DNA of 64,000 nt, taken from contig NZ_CANKYM010000002.1 of assembly GCF_947488185.1 (NCBI RefSeq), forward strand, positions 1,033,408 to 1,097,407, in the 5' to 3' direction. Position numbers and translations under genes: made by a program. This DNA comes from an uncultured Roseobacter sp. GTDB taxonomy: Bacteria; Pseudomonadota; Alphaproteobacteria; Rhodobacterales; Rhodobacteraceae. This document shows, piece by piece, positions 26,502 through 36,229 of the stretch; the first letter of the stretch is position 1, and each line of letters starts with the position of its first letter. The notes under the pieces are model-generated. The model had not been told where the DNA came from. It did not search any database and was given only the letters and a program-made list of their open reading frames with translations.

Positions 26502-26706
26502 CGTGTGTGATCTTGACCAGCCCGTCACGAAACACCAGGCGGGCCGGTCAATTGCAGCTTTAACCTGATGCGCTCAATCCCGTTCCCCGTGTTGTAAGGC
26601 GGGGTGTGATTGCGTATCCTCGGCCCAACTCCGCACAGGCTGCGATATTCGACGACCCAAGATGGCAAGTGGGCAACGCCAAAGGCTGCTTCTACAGGAG
26701 ACGTAT

Positions 26707-27537
26707 TTGAAGCTCGTAATTCATTGTGGCCTGCACAAAACGGGCACCACAAGTTTCCAGAAGTTTTGCTTTGCGAACCGGCTCTTGCTTCGTGATTTTG
26801 GAATTCACTACCCGGAGTATGGCGACCAATTTCAGCACAGCCATGTCCTTTGGGAGGTGCAACGAAGAGGTTCGGAAACGCTCGGAGCTTATCTTGGGGA
26901 GTGCTTTAGGGAGGCCGAACCCGACTGCCACACGGTGCTTCTGAGTGGCGAGGATTTTGAAAACTGTATCGCGGATGTTGCGCTTGCTTCTGAAATCGAA
27001 GCATTGGCGCATGAGGCCGGGTTTGACGCGATTTCATGGGTCGTTGTGACCCGGCCAATCGAGGATTACATCTCTTCACTCTACGCGGAGAAGAGTAAGC
27101 ACGGTGTCGTCCTAAGCCGCGAAGTCGTGCAAAAAGCAGCGAAAGAGCGTGGTTGCCTGTACTTGTCGACGGTCAACTTCAACTACATCTTCATTTTCGA
27201 TTTCACGCGTTTCGCCAAGCGTTTCCGACACCATGTATCGGGTCAAGTTATTGAATACGACTTCGACAGTTTCATGGTGGATCATCCGGGCGTCGTTTTG
27301 CTACGGCAACTTCTGTCGGAAGATGCATTCACGCAGTTTCAGGCCGCGGCCGAAATCGGCAAGCGGGCTGAAAATGAGCGACTTAACTACGACCAGGTCG
27401 AAGCAAACTATGTTGCGACGGCCCTTGGTGTGGAAAGATTAAAAAGCAATTGGTTTCGCCCATTGGCTGCACCCTTCATTTGGCTACGGCTCCGAAAAGC
27501 CCGAATACTGCAGAATGGCAGCGCCAAGTCAGGCTGA
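26707..27537 (+). CDS. Sulfotransferase-like protein
   Basis: Not assigned with certainty. The N-terminus LKLVIHCGLHKTGTTSFQ contains HxGxxKTGTT, the loop that holds the 5'-phosphate of PAPS in sulfotransferases, and the middle has VVVTRPIEDYISSLYAEKSK, which looks like the 3'-phosphate region (RxxxxxxxS). The likely start is TTG 26707, seven bases after AGGAG, giving 276 residues; the frame is open from 26662. The gene is visibly richer in A and T than both neighbours and has no operon partner, so it may have been acquired. The substrate is unknown. Confidence 0.65.
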   Translation: MKLVIHCGLHKTGTTSFQKFCFANRLLLRDFGIHYPEYGDQFQHSHVLWEVQRRGSETLGAYLGECFREAEPDCHTVLLSGEDFENCIADVALASEIEALAHEAGFDAISWVVVTRPIEDYISSLYAEKSKHGVVLSREVVQKAAKERGCLYLSTVNFNYIFIFDFTRFAKRFRHHVSGQVIEYDFDSFMVDHPGVVLLRQLLSEDAFTQFQAAAEIGKRAENERLNYDQVEANYVATALGVERLKSNWFRPLAAPFIWLRLRKARILQNGSAKSG

Positions 27538-27734
27538 ATTGCACGACTGTCGCCGTTCTTCGGGCATAGCCGCGCCGGTCTATTCAATATCACCTTTCGG
27601 ACGCTGGACGAGTGAGCGCAAAGGCAAATTTTAGTGGCAGGGCCGACGGTTGCGTGCCCGGAACAGCTGCATGTGGTGATGATTGCGGGATCCCCCCACA
27701 GCAGGCTGTTTTCTTCCTGAAGATCACCCGGAGA

Positions 27735-28127
27735 TTATCCAGCGACTTGGCGGTCGTAGTCCTCAGCGTCAAACCACCCCAGGGAGGATGTGACTTTCAT
27801 ATCGTCGTCGAGTTCCCATTCTTCCCAACCAGTCACATTCAGCGGATTGCCCGTCTCCGCATGGTGGCCCGTGAAGGTCCACATATAAATGACGTGCGTA
27901 CCAGCCCCCCGAATACCATCACACGTAAGATGCAAGTCCGGCACATCCGAGTGAAAGCCTGCCGCCATCTCGGTGAGCCCGGTATGTCCCACGGAGGGGT
28001 CGCCACGATTGATTGCGATACTGCTGCCGGGCACATGCATGTCGGCAACCTGCGTCGGAATCTTTGAATTCCAGGCGTCTGTATATCGCTTTGCAAGGGC
28101 GTCCAGTTGACGTTTTGAGAATGGCAT
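27735..28127 (-). CDS. SnoaL-like (NTF2 fold) protein
   Basis: A 130-residue protein whose pattern, ALAKRYTDAWNSKIPTQVADMHVPGSSIAINRG near the start and WTFTGHHAETGNPLNVTGWEEWELD near the end, fits the NTF2-like SnoaL family, which includes polyketide cyclases, isomerases and many proteins of unknown function. No signal peptide is present. It stands alone on the minus strand; the 197 bases between it and the sulfotransferase-like gene show nothing recognisable. The reaction, if any, cannot be inferred. Confidence 0.7.
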   Translation of the reverse strand: MPFSKRQLDALAKRYTDAWNSKIPTQVADMHVPGSSIAINRGDPSVGHTGLTEMAAGFHSDVPDLHLTCDGIRGAGTHVIYMWTFTGHHAETGNPLNVTGWEEWELDDDMKVTSSLGWFDAEDYDRQVAG

Positions 28128-28283
28128 TTTGGCCTCCTAATTCATCGGGGAGGCTATGCATTGCGAGTAAGCTTGGCAAGAAGTCGCCTTGCACTAACAA
28201 GCTATGCCCAGCGGGGAGGGGTGTGGGGCTGGCAGCTGTCTGAAAAGAACCACGAGATATGGTTTTAGCCCGGTTGACTCAAA

Positions 28284-28308
28284 AAAGGCGCCGCAGCGCG
28301 ACGCCTTT
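28284..28308 (-). terminator. Terminator after the bactofilin gene
   Basis: On the minus strand AAAGGCG pairs with CGCCTTT around an 11-base loop and runs into a T tract (plus-strand A run at 28281-28286). It ends the M23 peptidase-bactofilin transcript. The rest of the interval up to 28128 shows no gene. Confidence 0.75.
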
Positions 28309-28329
28309 CGTCTTTTCAGCGCGATCCTT

Positions 28330-28830
28330 TTAGGATGCGGGATTCGGCTTGGCCGCAGGCGTCGATTTCGCGCCCGGGTTCAGCGGATCGTCCTGACGCT
28401 GTACGGATCCTTCGAAATGCGCACCGCTTTCGATTGCAATGGTCTTGTGGATGATGTCACCCTCGACCCGTGCAGTTGATGTCAGGCGGACCTTCAGGCC
28501 GCGGACGCGGCCCACGATGCGTCCATTGACCACGACGTCGTCAGCAATCACTTCGCCCTTGATCGTGGCCGTCTCGCCAATGGTCAGTAGATGTGCACGA
28601 ATATCGCCTTCGACTGTGCCTTCGACCTGGATGTCGCCAGTTGTCTTCATGTTGCCCGTGACGTGCAAATCCGACGACAGCACGGAGGCTGGCGGCTTTG
28701 CCTTTGGAGGGCTTGCCTTGTACTCGGCCGGCTTTGGTGTGGCCGGAGCAGAGGAAGACGCCGCAGGTGTGCTTGTGTCAGCTTCGGCCTGTTTGGCGCC
28801 CGGTTCGTTGATTTTGCTCTTAGAAAACAT
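28330..28830 (-). CDS. Bactofilin family cytoskeletal protein
   Basis: A 166-residue protein with a Pro/Ala/Lys-rich N-terminal tail of about 50 residues, a central bactofilin domain built of short beta turns (VTGNMKTTGDIQVEGTVEGDI, VNGRIVGRVRGLKVRL, ARVEGDIIHKTIAIESGAHFEG) and a Pro-rich C-terminus. Bactofilins polymerise without nucleotide and position cell wall enzymes. Its start overlaps the end of the M23 peptidase gene by 11 bases, so the two are translated together. Confidence 0.92.
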   Translation of the reverse strand: MFSKSKINEPGAKQAEADTSTPAASSSAPATPKPAEYKASPPKAKPPASVLSSDLHVTGNMKTTGDIQVEGTVEGDIRAHLLTIGETATIKGEVIADDVVVNGRIVGRVRGLKVRLTSTARVEGDIIHKTIAIESGAHFEGSVQRQDDPLNPGAKSTPAAKPNPAS

Positions 28831-30151
28831 CTTTTGCAGCCTTGATATAGATCATTGGGTTTACAGCTTTCCCACCGACACGCACTTCATAGTGCAGGTG
28901 CACGCCGGTCACCCGTCCGCTTGCACCCATATCACCGATATGATCGCCGCGCGAGACCCTTTGCCCAACTTTGACGCGAATTTTTGAAAGATGCGCGTAA
29001 CGGGTTTCGATGCCGAAGTCGTGCTGGATTTTGATCAGGCGGCCATAGCCCGACTGCCAGCCCGCGTGGATCACCACGCCGTCAGCCGTGGCATGCAGAT
29101 CCGTGCCGGCAGGGGCGGCGAAGTCCACGCCCTTGTGCATGCGGCGGCCACCGGTCTTGGGATCGCGCCGGAAGCCGTAGTCACTGGTGAACCGAAAGGC
29201 GCGTTTCACCGGCATCGCAAAAGGCGCTTTTTCGGCCGCAATGCGGTAAAGGTTCAGTGTGTCCATCTGCTCCAGAATGCGGTTGGCCCGCAGGAAATCG
29301 GGGGACACTTCCTCTCCCCGGCTGGAAAAGGACAGCGGTGTCAGCGGGCCGCCCTGGCCGGAATAGCCACGCCGCACCTGATCCAGAATGCGCTGTGGTG
29401 GCATCCCGGCGGCCTTGAACATCTTGTCCAGGGGCTCGACCGACACGGTCATTGCTTCTTCCAGCTGGCGGAAGATCTGATCGTTATTCTCCTTCATCAG
29501 CTCGATTTCCAGCGCGAGCTCGTCGGCATGGATCAAGGCCTGCTGTGCGTCTGCAACAACCTGATCCCGTTCGGCGGCGGTGCGCGCCAGCGCATCGGCA
29601 AGAAAATCAACCGGGACGTCCGCATCCTTGGAAGCAGCAAGAGTCGGCGCTGTGCCCTGTGGCGCATCACTTTGCAGCGCCGCCAGTGCCTCGCGCGCAG
29701 TCTCGCGGTCTTTCATCGTGCTGCGCAGGGTGGTCTGGATTACCTCGATCCCGGTCTCCAACTCATGCCGCCGCGTCTCGGACGCGAGCAGCTCCGATTG
29801 CATCACGGAAATCTGGTCAAGGGCGGCGTTGAACCGTTCCTGCGCGGCCAGCGCCTCGGCGGCCCGGCCATCGCGTTGCGCAGACAGATCATTCAGCCGG
29901 GCCTGATAGGTTACTTGATCGCGCTTTGCCTGTTCGCGGAAGTTGCCAGACCCAATGCTGTCCATCAGCAGAATGGCCGTGGCGATGATCGTCCAGGAGA
30001 CCAGAAGGGCACCGCCGGCAAAGGCGATCAACTGGGTTTCCGGTTTCAGGCGGATAAATCTTGTGTCGGTATCGGATTTGAGAAACACGCGGCGTTCAGG
30101 GAAATACTGCTCAAGCAGCCCATGAACCTTGATTGCCAAACGTGTCCGCAC
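28820..30151 (-). CDS. Membrane-anchored M23 metallopeptidase
   Basis: Predicted peptidoglycan endopeptidase. One membrane span lies near the N-terminus (LIAFAGGALLVSWTIIATAILL), then a long coiled coil (RDGRAAEALAAQERFNAALD and similar), then a C-terminal LytM domain with the zinc ligands in MHKGVDFAAP and HLHYEV. The GTG at 30151 has an AGAGGGA site at good spacing and is preferred over the GTG at 30187; the protein is then 443 residues. The operon with bactofilin points to cell-shape control at sites marked by the filament. Confidence 0.88.
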   Translation of the reverse strand: MRTRLAIKVHGLLEQYFPERRVFLKSDTDTRFIRLKPETQLIAFAGGALLVSWTIIATAILLMDSIGSGNFREQAKRDQVTYQARLNDLSAQRDGRAAEALAAQERFNAALDQISVMQSELLASETRRHELETGIEVIQTTLRSTMKDRETAREALAALQSDAPQGTAPTLAASKDADVPVDFLADALARTAAERDQVVADAQQALIHADELALEIELMKENNDQIFRQLEEAMTVSVEPLDKMFKAAGMPPQRILDQVRRGYSGQGGPLTPLSFSSRGEEVSPDFLRANRILEQMDTLNLYRIAAEKAPFAMPVKRAFRFTSDYGFRRDPKTGGRRMHKGVDFAAPAGTDLHATADGVVIHAGWQSGYGRLIKIQHDFGIETRYAHLSKIRVKVGQRVSRGDHIGDMGASGRVTGVHLHYEVRVGGKAVNPMIYIKAAKDVF

Positions 30152-30332
30152 GAAGCCGTCCCTCTGCTCGTCTCCCCCGGTGCGCACCCTTTCTCAAGAG
30201 GGTTAACACCACACGCAGAGTGCTTAAAGAGCGGTTGCATGCGGGGCAAGCCGCTTTCGACCCCTTGCCTCAACTTGGCGTTGAATTGTTGTAAATCGGC
30301 AAAAATCTGCTTGTTTCTGCGGGTTTCCGCTC

Positions 30333-31142
30333 TCAGGCGCCTTCGGCCAGGGGCCAGTAGAAATCCGGGGGAATACCTGCCTCAGCCCGCTTTTCCTCGT
30401 TGAAGGGCGGTTTCAGCGCGCCGTGGAAATACTTCCGCACCAGGTTGTGGAACATTTCCTTGGGGTCTTCTTCGTGCCGGCCACACAGGAAATGGAACCA
30501 CTTCGATCCGTAGGCCACATGACTTACCTCTTCGGCGTAGATGGTCTCAAGTGCTTCGACCGCCGAGGTCGATTTCGCTTTGCGGAAAATCTCGATCATA
30601 CCGGGTGTCACGTCGAGCCCGCGTGCCTCCAACACCATGGGCACCACGGCCAAACGCCCCATGAAGTCATCCACGGTGTCTTCGGCTGCACGCCACATGC
30701 CCGCATGGGCCGGGAGCGCGCCGTAGTGGCTGCCAAGTTCTTCAAGACAGCCGCACATCAGGTTGAAATGTTTGGATTCTTCGTCCGCGGCTTTAACCCA
30801 GTCATCGTAAAACCCCATCGGCATTGGAACATGGGCAAAGCGCGCGATGATGTCCCAATGCAGGTCCACCGCGTTCAATTCGATGTGGGCGACAGCATGC
30901 AGCAGCGCGATGCGTCCCTCCGGCGTGCCAGGGCGACGGCGCGGCACGTCGCGCGGGCTGAGCAGTTCGGGCGCCGCAGGCCGGGCGGGATGCACCGGAG
31001 GGTCGGCGCGACCGATCTGCGGCGTCTCACCCCGGCCACGTGCCGCCTGCCAGTCGGCCGCAAACCGACGCGACAGGGCCGTCTTTTCGCGACCGTCGGC
31101 AGTGCGCAACACCGCCTCGGCCATTTCCGCCAATGGGATCAC
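30333..31142 (-). CDS. DUF455 ferritin-like protein
   Basis: The 269-residue protein matches the DUF455 family: a charged, Pro-rich N-terminal third, then helices with HAVAHIELNAVDLHWDIIARF, ADEESKHFNLM and YAEEVSHVAYGSKWF. The paired Glu and His in these helices suggest a ferritin-like di-iron fold. The family has no settled function. Its ATG overlaps the bcp stop codon by four bases, so it is the second gene of a bcp operon, and an oxidative-stress or iron role is a reasonable guess only. Confidence 0.85.
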   Translation of the reverse strand: MIPLAEMAEAVLRTADGREKTALSRRFAADWQAARGRGETPQIGRADPPVHPARPAAPELLSPRDVPRRRPGTPEGRIALLHAVAHIELNAVDLHWDIIARFAHVPMPMGFYDDWVKAADEESKHFNLMCGCLEELGSHYGALPAHAGMWRAAEDTVDDFMGRLAVVPMVLEARGLDVTPGMIEIFRKAKSTSAVEALETIYAEEVSHVAYGSKWFHFLCGRHEEDPKEMFHNLVRKYFHGALKPPFNEEKRAEAGIPPDFYWPLAEGA

Positions 31143-31600
31143 AGCGCCTGAACCGCCTGCAGCACCTCATCCACATGGCCGGGCACTTTTACCTTGGGCC
31201 AGATGCGCGCAATCGTGCCATCGGCGGCAATCAGGAAAGTCGAGCGTTCGATGCCGAGGAATTTCTTGCCGTACATGCTCTTTTCCTTCCAGACACCGTA
31301 GTCTTCGCAGGCCGAGCCGTGCTCGTCCGACAGAAGCGGCACGGTCAGCTCTTTCTTGGCCACGAATTTGTCATGGCTCGCCATGCTGTCCTTGGATATG
31401 CCGAAGACCTTGGCGCCCGCCGCTTCGAACGCCGCCTTGCTTTCGGAAAAGCCGATGCTCTCCTTGGTGCAGCCGGGCGTGTTGTCGCGCGGATAGAAAA
31501 ACAGGACCACAGGCTGGCCCTGCAGCGCAGACAGGGTGACATCGCCACCATCGGTGCTGGGTAGGGTGAAATCGGGGGCAGGTTGGGAAATCTCTGGCAT
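31139..31600 (-). CDS. bcp: Thioredoxin-dependent peroxiredoxin Bcp
   Basis: Reduces hydrogen peroxide and organic peroxides, using thioredoxin as electron donor. The 153 residues include APDFTLPSTDGGDVTLS, the peroxidatic cysteine in FFYPRDNTPGCTKE and the later KSMYGKKFLGIERSTFLI. Here PGCTKESIGF lacks the second cysteine found five residues later in the E. coli protein (Ser or Gly stand there), so resolution must use another cysteine (one lies in SACEDYG) or an outside thiol. It heads an operon with the DUF455 gene and diverges from the AsmA-like gene. Confidence 0.94.
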   Translation of the reverse strand: MPEISQPAPDFTLPSTDGGDVTLSALQGQPVVLFFYPRDNTPGCTKESIGFSESKAAFEAAGAKVFGISKDSMASHDKFVAKKELTVPLLSDEHGSACEDYGVWKEKSMYGKKFLGIERSTFLIAADGTIARIWPKVKVPGHVDEVLQAVQAL

Positions 31601-31623
31601 GACACTCTCGTGGGTTTAAAGGT

Positions 31624-34600
31624 TTGCACTGCAGTGACATATTAGGACTGTGCGGGCCAGAGGGAAGGCCTGCCACGCCGATTAACCCGTCGCCTGTCCC
31701 AGCCACTAACCCGCAGCCCGATTTGGAACAAAACCCGTCAGATCGCCCCAGAAGACGCCGCAAGAAGCGGTATGTGATCCCGGCCCTTTTACTTGTGCTG
31801 GTGATGGCCGCTGTTGGCGGGGCGGTCTGGTGGGTCAAGGACCGGGACATCATCATCCCGCCGTGGGTGCGGGCGCAGATCGAGGCGCGGCTGATCGAGG
31901 CCGTGCCGGATGCGCGGATCGCTTTTGGTGAAATGATGCTGATCGTCGATGAGAACTGGCGTCCGCGCGCCCGTGTCCGCGATGTGCGTATCGCCACACC
32001 CGAAGGCGTTGATATCGTTTCGTTTTCTGAGTTGCGGGCGAGCCTGTCGATGACCGGGCTGCTCAAGGGCAAGCTGGAGCTGAAGACGGTTGATCTCAAT
32101 GGGATTTTCCTGAACCTGCGGCGCGGGCCGGGCGGCGTGACGCTATCGGGGGGCGGCGCGACCCAGACAGTCTCACGCGAAGCGCCGAACCTCGCACGAC
32201 TTGTCGCGGACCTGGACGATCTGCTGCTGCGCCCTGTCCTTGCCCGGCTGCGCAGTGCCGATCTGCGCGGTCTCACGCTGCGCTATGAAGACGAGCGGGC
32301 CAATCGCGCCTGGACTATCGACGGGGGCAGCCTGTCGATGGAGCGGACCGGGGCCGCGCTGCAAGTCGGCGTTGACCTTGCGGTGCTGAGCGGCGGGGCG
32401 CAGGTGGCGACCGTGGCGGCGAATTACGCCGGCCAGATCGGCCGGACGGCCTCCCAGTTCGGCGTCACTTTCGCCAATGTGGACGCCATCGACGTCGCGG
32501 TGCAGGGTCCGGCCTTTGGCTGGTTGCAGGCGCTGCGCGCCCCGATCTCCGGCTCTCTGCGCGGAGGTGTGCGGGAAAACGGCACGTTCGATCCGCTGAA
32601 CGCGACTTTCCAGATCGGGGCGGGCGTGATCCAGCCCACGCCGGAATCCCGCGCTATCCCCATCGACAGCGCGCGCAGCTATTTCACCTATGAACCGGCG
32701 GCGCGGATGTTGCGGTTCGACGAGCTTGCGGTCGAAAGTAAATGGGTCAGCGGGCGGCTGGACGGGACAGCCACGCTAGCCGATGATGGCAATGGCCGTA
32801 TCGAGGACCTCGTGGGTCAGTTGCGGCTCACCAATCTCAGGATCAACCCGGCGGATTTCTACGAGGAACCGGTGCAGGTTGCCGAGGCCGAGCTCGATTT
32901 CCGTCTCACGCCACGGCCTTTTGCCCTGCATCTGGGACGGCTGCAGGTGATCGACCAGGGTCACATTCTGACCGCCAAAGGCGAGCTTTCTGCGGACGCG
33001 CGCGGGTGGGACATCGCGGTGGACGCCCAGATGGATGGCTATGAACCCGACCGGCTGATGGAACTTTGGCCGGAACACGTGGTGCCCAAGACGCGCAAAT
33101 GGCTGAGCGAAAACCTCTACGGCGGTCAGATGCGGGATATTGGGGCCGCGCTGCGCTGGTCTGCAGGGCAAGAGCCCGAAACCTATCTTGGGTTCGACTT
33201 CGACGAGGCGCATGTTCGATTTTTGAAAGAAATGCCGCATATCCGCGAGGCCAAGGGGCACGCCTCTCTGCTTAAGGACCGCTTCGTTCTTGTGGTGGAC
33301 AGCGGCGGGGTCGAGGCGGAGGAAGGCGGGCATATCGATCTGGCGGGATCGTCTTTTATCATCCCCGACGCGCAGGCCAAGGAGGGCACGCCGGGCGTGA
33401 TCCGGTTGCTTACGAAGTCCTCCGTGACGGCGGCCCTGTCGATGCTGAACCAGCGGCCGCTCGAAGTGATGCGCAAGGCAAACCTGCCCGTGGCCCTTGC
33501 AGATGGCCGGGCAGAGATGTCGGGTACCGTGGCGCTGCCGCTCATCAAAGGGGTCAAGGTGGAGGCGGTTGAATTCGATGTCTCCGGCGAGATCGCGGAT
33601 CTGCGCAGCGAGGCGTTGATCAAGGATCGGGTGTTGCAGGCCGACCGTCTGGCGCTGGTGGCCTCCGACGAGAGCGTCAATCTCACCGGGCAGGGGGATC
33701 TGGATGGTGTGCCCTTCGACGTGACCTGGACGCAACCGCTGAACAGCCCCGGCGCGCCGGGACGTGTTACCGGAGAGATCAGTGTAACACCCGATGCTCT
33801 GGACGCCTTCAGGATCGATCTGCCGCCCGGATATGTGCGTGGCGAAGGCAAAGCTGACATTGATATCACGCTGGCCAAGGATCAGCCGCCTGTGCTGCAA
33901 CTTACCTCCGACCTGCGCGGCCTTACGATGTCGATCCCGCCGATTGGCTGGTCCAAGGGCGCGAACACTGCCGCCGATTTCGAAGTGGTGGCCGCGCTGG
34001 CGGAGGTGCCGGTGGTGGAGCGTCTCTTTCTTGATGCGCCTGGCCTTGACGCGGTTGGGGCGGTGGATCTCTCCGAGGGGGGAGACCTCGACAGGGTGCG
34101 CTTCTCGCGGGTGCGGGTCGGAAACTGGCTGGACGCGCCGATTGATCTGGTGGGACGAGGCAGGGGCGCACCGGTGGGGGTGGTTGTGCGGGGTGGCACG
34201 CTCGATCTGCGGCGGGCGGACATCCCGGCGGGTGCTGCGTCAGGCGAGACCGCACCGCTCACCGTGACGCTCAACCGGCTGCAGGTCACCGATGCCATTG
34301 CCATCAACGGTTTGCGCGGAGAATTCACCACCGGTGCGGGGCTCGATGGCGTCTTTACCGGGCGGATCAACGGCGGCGCGCAGGTAAACGGCCGGATGAT
34401 CCCACAAGGTGCGCGCAGCGCTATTCGACTGACGGCCAATGATGCCGGTGCCGTCTTTGCCTCGGCCAACGTCGTGCAACAGGTGCGCGGCGGGAATTTC
34501 GAACTGGTGTTGCTGCCCGTCGGCACCGGTGGCGCCTTTGACGGCACGCTGAAGGTGCGCAACACCAGCGTCGTGGACGCGCCCGCCATGGCCGCGCTGC

Positions 34601-35061
34601 TGAACGCGGTCAGCATCGTCGGGCTGTTCAACATCGAAGGCAGCGACAGCCTCTTTTTCTCCGAAGTGAATGCCGATTTTCGCCTGTCACCCCGCCGGAT
34701 CACCCTGCGGGAAGGCAGCGCGGTGGGCTCCTCCATGGGCATCTCCATGGATGGTGTCTACGCCACGGACAGCGGGGCCTTGCAGATGCAGGGCGTGATC
34801 ACGCCAGTTTACATTCTCAACGGCATCGGCAGCGTCTTTACCCGCCCGGGCGAAGGGCTCTTTGCGTTCAACTATTCCATCGGGGGCACCGTGCGCGATC
34901 CGGATGTCTTTGTGAACCCGCTGACGGCGCTCACCCCGGGCGGGATCCGCGACCTCTTCCGCCCGCCGAAACCGGATGTGCCGCTGGTCGAAGGCGAAAC
35001 CCCGCCACCCCCCGCACCTGAACGGGAACGTCCCACTTTCACCCGCGGCGAAGATCGCTAA
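31624..35061 (+). CDS. AsmA/YhdP-like envelope protein (DUF3971)
   Basis: A very large protein (up to 1145 residues) with an Arg/Lys-rich cytoplasmic start, one membrane span ([21 protein letters not shown]) and a long periplasmic beta-rich region of the DUF3971/AsmA-like type, ending in a Pro-rich tail. Related proteins (YhdP, TamB) form hydrophobic grooves that carry phospholipids to the outer membrane; a like role is inferred. The start is unclear: TTG 31624 lies 23 bases from the divergent bcp start, and TTG 31723 would give a neater N-terminus just before the basic stretch. queA follows after 11 bases. Confidence 0.85.
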   Translation: MHCSDILGLCGPEGRPATPINPSPVPATNPQPDLEQNPSDRPRRRRKKRYVIPALLLVLVMAAVGGAVWWVKDRDIIIPPWVRAQIEARLIEAVPDARIAFGEMMLIVDENWRPRARVRDVRIATPEGVDIVSFSELRASLSMTGLLKGKLELKTVDLNGIFLNLRRGPGGVTLSGGGATQTVSREAPNLARLVADLDDLLLRPVLARLRSADLRGLTLRYEDERANRAWTIDGGSLSMERTGAALQVGVDLAVLSGGAQVATVAANYAGQIGRTASQFGVTFANVDAIDVAVQGPAFGWLQALRAPISGSLRGGVRENGTFDPLNATFQIGAGVIQPTPESRAIPIDSARSYFTYEPAARMLRFDELAVESKWVSGRLDGTATLADDGNGRIEDLVGQLRLTNLRINPADFYEEPVQVAEAELDFRLTPRPFALHLGRLQVIDQGHILTAKGELSADARGWDIAVDAQMDGYEPDRLMELWPEHVVPKTRKWLSENLYGGQMRDIGAALRWSAGQEPETYLGFDFDEAHVRFLKEMPHIREAKGHASLLKDRFVLVVDSGGVEAEEGGHIDLAGSSFIIPDAQAKEGTPGVIRLLTKSSVTAALSMLNQRPLEVMRKANLPVALADGRAEMSGTVALPLIKGVKVEAVEFDVSGEIADLRSEALIKDRVLQADRLALVASDESVNLTGQGDLDGVPFDVTWTQPLNSPGAPGRVTGEISVTPDALDAFRIDLPPGYVRGEGKADIDITLAKDQPPVLQLTSDLRGLTMSIPPIGWSKGANTAADFEVVAALAEVPVVERLFLDAPGLDAVGAVDLSEGGDLDRVRFSRVRVGNWLDAPIDLVGRGRGAPVGVVVRGGTLDLRRADIPAGAASGETAPLTVTLNRLQVTDAIAINGLRGEFTTGAGLDGVFTGRINGGAQVNGRMIPQGARSAIRLTANDAGAVFASANVVQQVRGGNFELVLLPVGTGGAFDGTLKVRNTSVVDAPAMAALLNAVSIVGLFNIEGSDSLFFSEVNADFRLSPRRITLREGSAVGSSMGISMDGVYATDSGALQMQGVITPVYILNGIGSVFTRPGEGLFAFNYSIGGTVRDPDVFVNPLTALTPGGIRDLFRPPKPDVPLVEGETPPPPAPERERPTFTRGEDR

Positions 35062-35072
35062 AAGGCCCCCTC

Positions 35073-36122
35073 ATGAAACTGAGTGATTTTGATTTCGATC
35101 TGCCGGACGGGCTGATCGCGACCCGCCCGGCAGTGCCACGCACCTCGGCCCGCCTGCTGGTTGCGCAAGGGGCCGACATGACCGATGCCGTTGTTTCGGA
35201 CATCACAAAATACCTGCGCCCCGGTGACCGGCTGGTGCTGAACGATACCCGCGTGATCCCGGCGCGTCTCAGCGGACTGCGCCACAGGACATCGGCGCAA
35301 GGACAGACACAGGCACGCATCGAAGTTACCCTGCTGGAGCCGCGCAGTGACGGCACCTGGGCGGCGCTGATCAAACCGCTCAAGAAACTGAAAATAGGAG
35401 AAGAGGTGATCTTCAGCGCGGACCTGCGCGCGACGCTGCAAGGCACGTCGGACGGGCAGGGGCATCTGGCCTTCAACCTTGAGGGCGATGATTTCGATGC
35501 CGCGCTGAATGCCGCCGGGGCAATGCCGCTGCCGCCGTACATCGCTGCCAAACGCCCAGCGGATGCGCGGGATATGCATGACTATCAAACCGTTTTTGCC
35601 ACCAACAAAGGCGCCGTGGCCGCGCCCACCGCGTCCTTGCACTTTGACGCGGCGCTGCTGCAGACAATAGCGGATCACGGTGTCACCTTGACCCATGTGA
35701 CGCTGCATGTGGGGGCGGGTACCTTCCTGCCGGTCAAGGTCGATGACGTGACCACCCACAAGATGCACGCCGAATGGGGACAGGTCAGCGCACAGGCAGC
35801 GGCAGAGATTGCCGAGACCAGAAAGGCGGGCGGTCGGGTGATCCCGGTCGGCACCACCGCCCTGCGCCTGATCGAGACGGCCGCGCGTGGTGGTGAGATC
35901 GCCGCCTGGGAAGGGGACACCGATATTTTCATCTATCCCGGCTTTGAGTTTCAGGTCACCGACGCCCTGATGACCAACTTCCACCTGCCGAAATCCACGC
36001 TGATGATGCTGGTCTCCGCGCTCATGGGTCAGGACACCGTGCGGCGCATTTACGCGCATGCCATCGCCCGCGAGTATCGTTTCTTTTCCTATGGAGACGC
36101 CTCGCTGCTCTTCCCGAAATAA
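35073..36122 (+). CDS. queA: S-adenosylmethionine:tRNA ribosyltransferase-isomerase QueA
   Basis: Transfers and rearranges the ribosyl part of SAM onto 7-aminomethyl-7-deazaguanine in tRNA to make epoxyqueuosine. The 349 residues have the family beginning [31 protein letters not shown], the substrate region [26 protein letters not shown], and the C-terminal [16 protein letters not shown] and [14 protein letters not shown]. An AAGG site precedes the ATG. Eleven bases separate it from the AsmA-like gene, suggesting a shared transcript. Confidence 0.97.
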   Translation: MKLSDFDFDLPDGLIATRPAVPRTSARLLVAQGADMTDAVVSDITKYLRPGDRLVLNDTRVIPARLSGLRHRTSAQGQTQARIEVTLLEPRSDGTWAALIKPLKKLKIGEEVIFSADLRATLQGTSDGQGHLAFNLEGDDFDAALNAAGAMPLPPYIAAKRPADARDMHDYQTVFATNKGAVAAPTASLHFDAALLQTIADHGVTLTHVTLHVGAGTFLPVKVDDVTTHKMHAEWGQVSAQAAAEIAETRKAGGRVIPVGTTALRLIETAARGGEIAAWEGDTDIFIYPGFEFQVTDALMTNFHLPKSTLMMLVSALMGQDTVRRIYAHAIAREYRFFSYGDASLLFPK

Positions 36123-36229
36123 CCGCGTGGCCGCAAAGCGACCTACAAAGTCGCACATGGGCCTGACGGGCCGCACGTCGTCCTGCAAGGAGGGGGTGTC
36201 GTCCCTCCCGCGACCGAATGGAGATTGTC

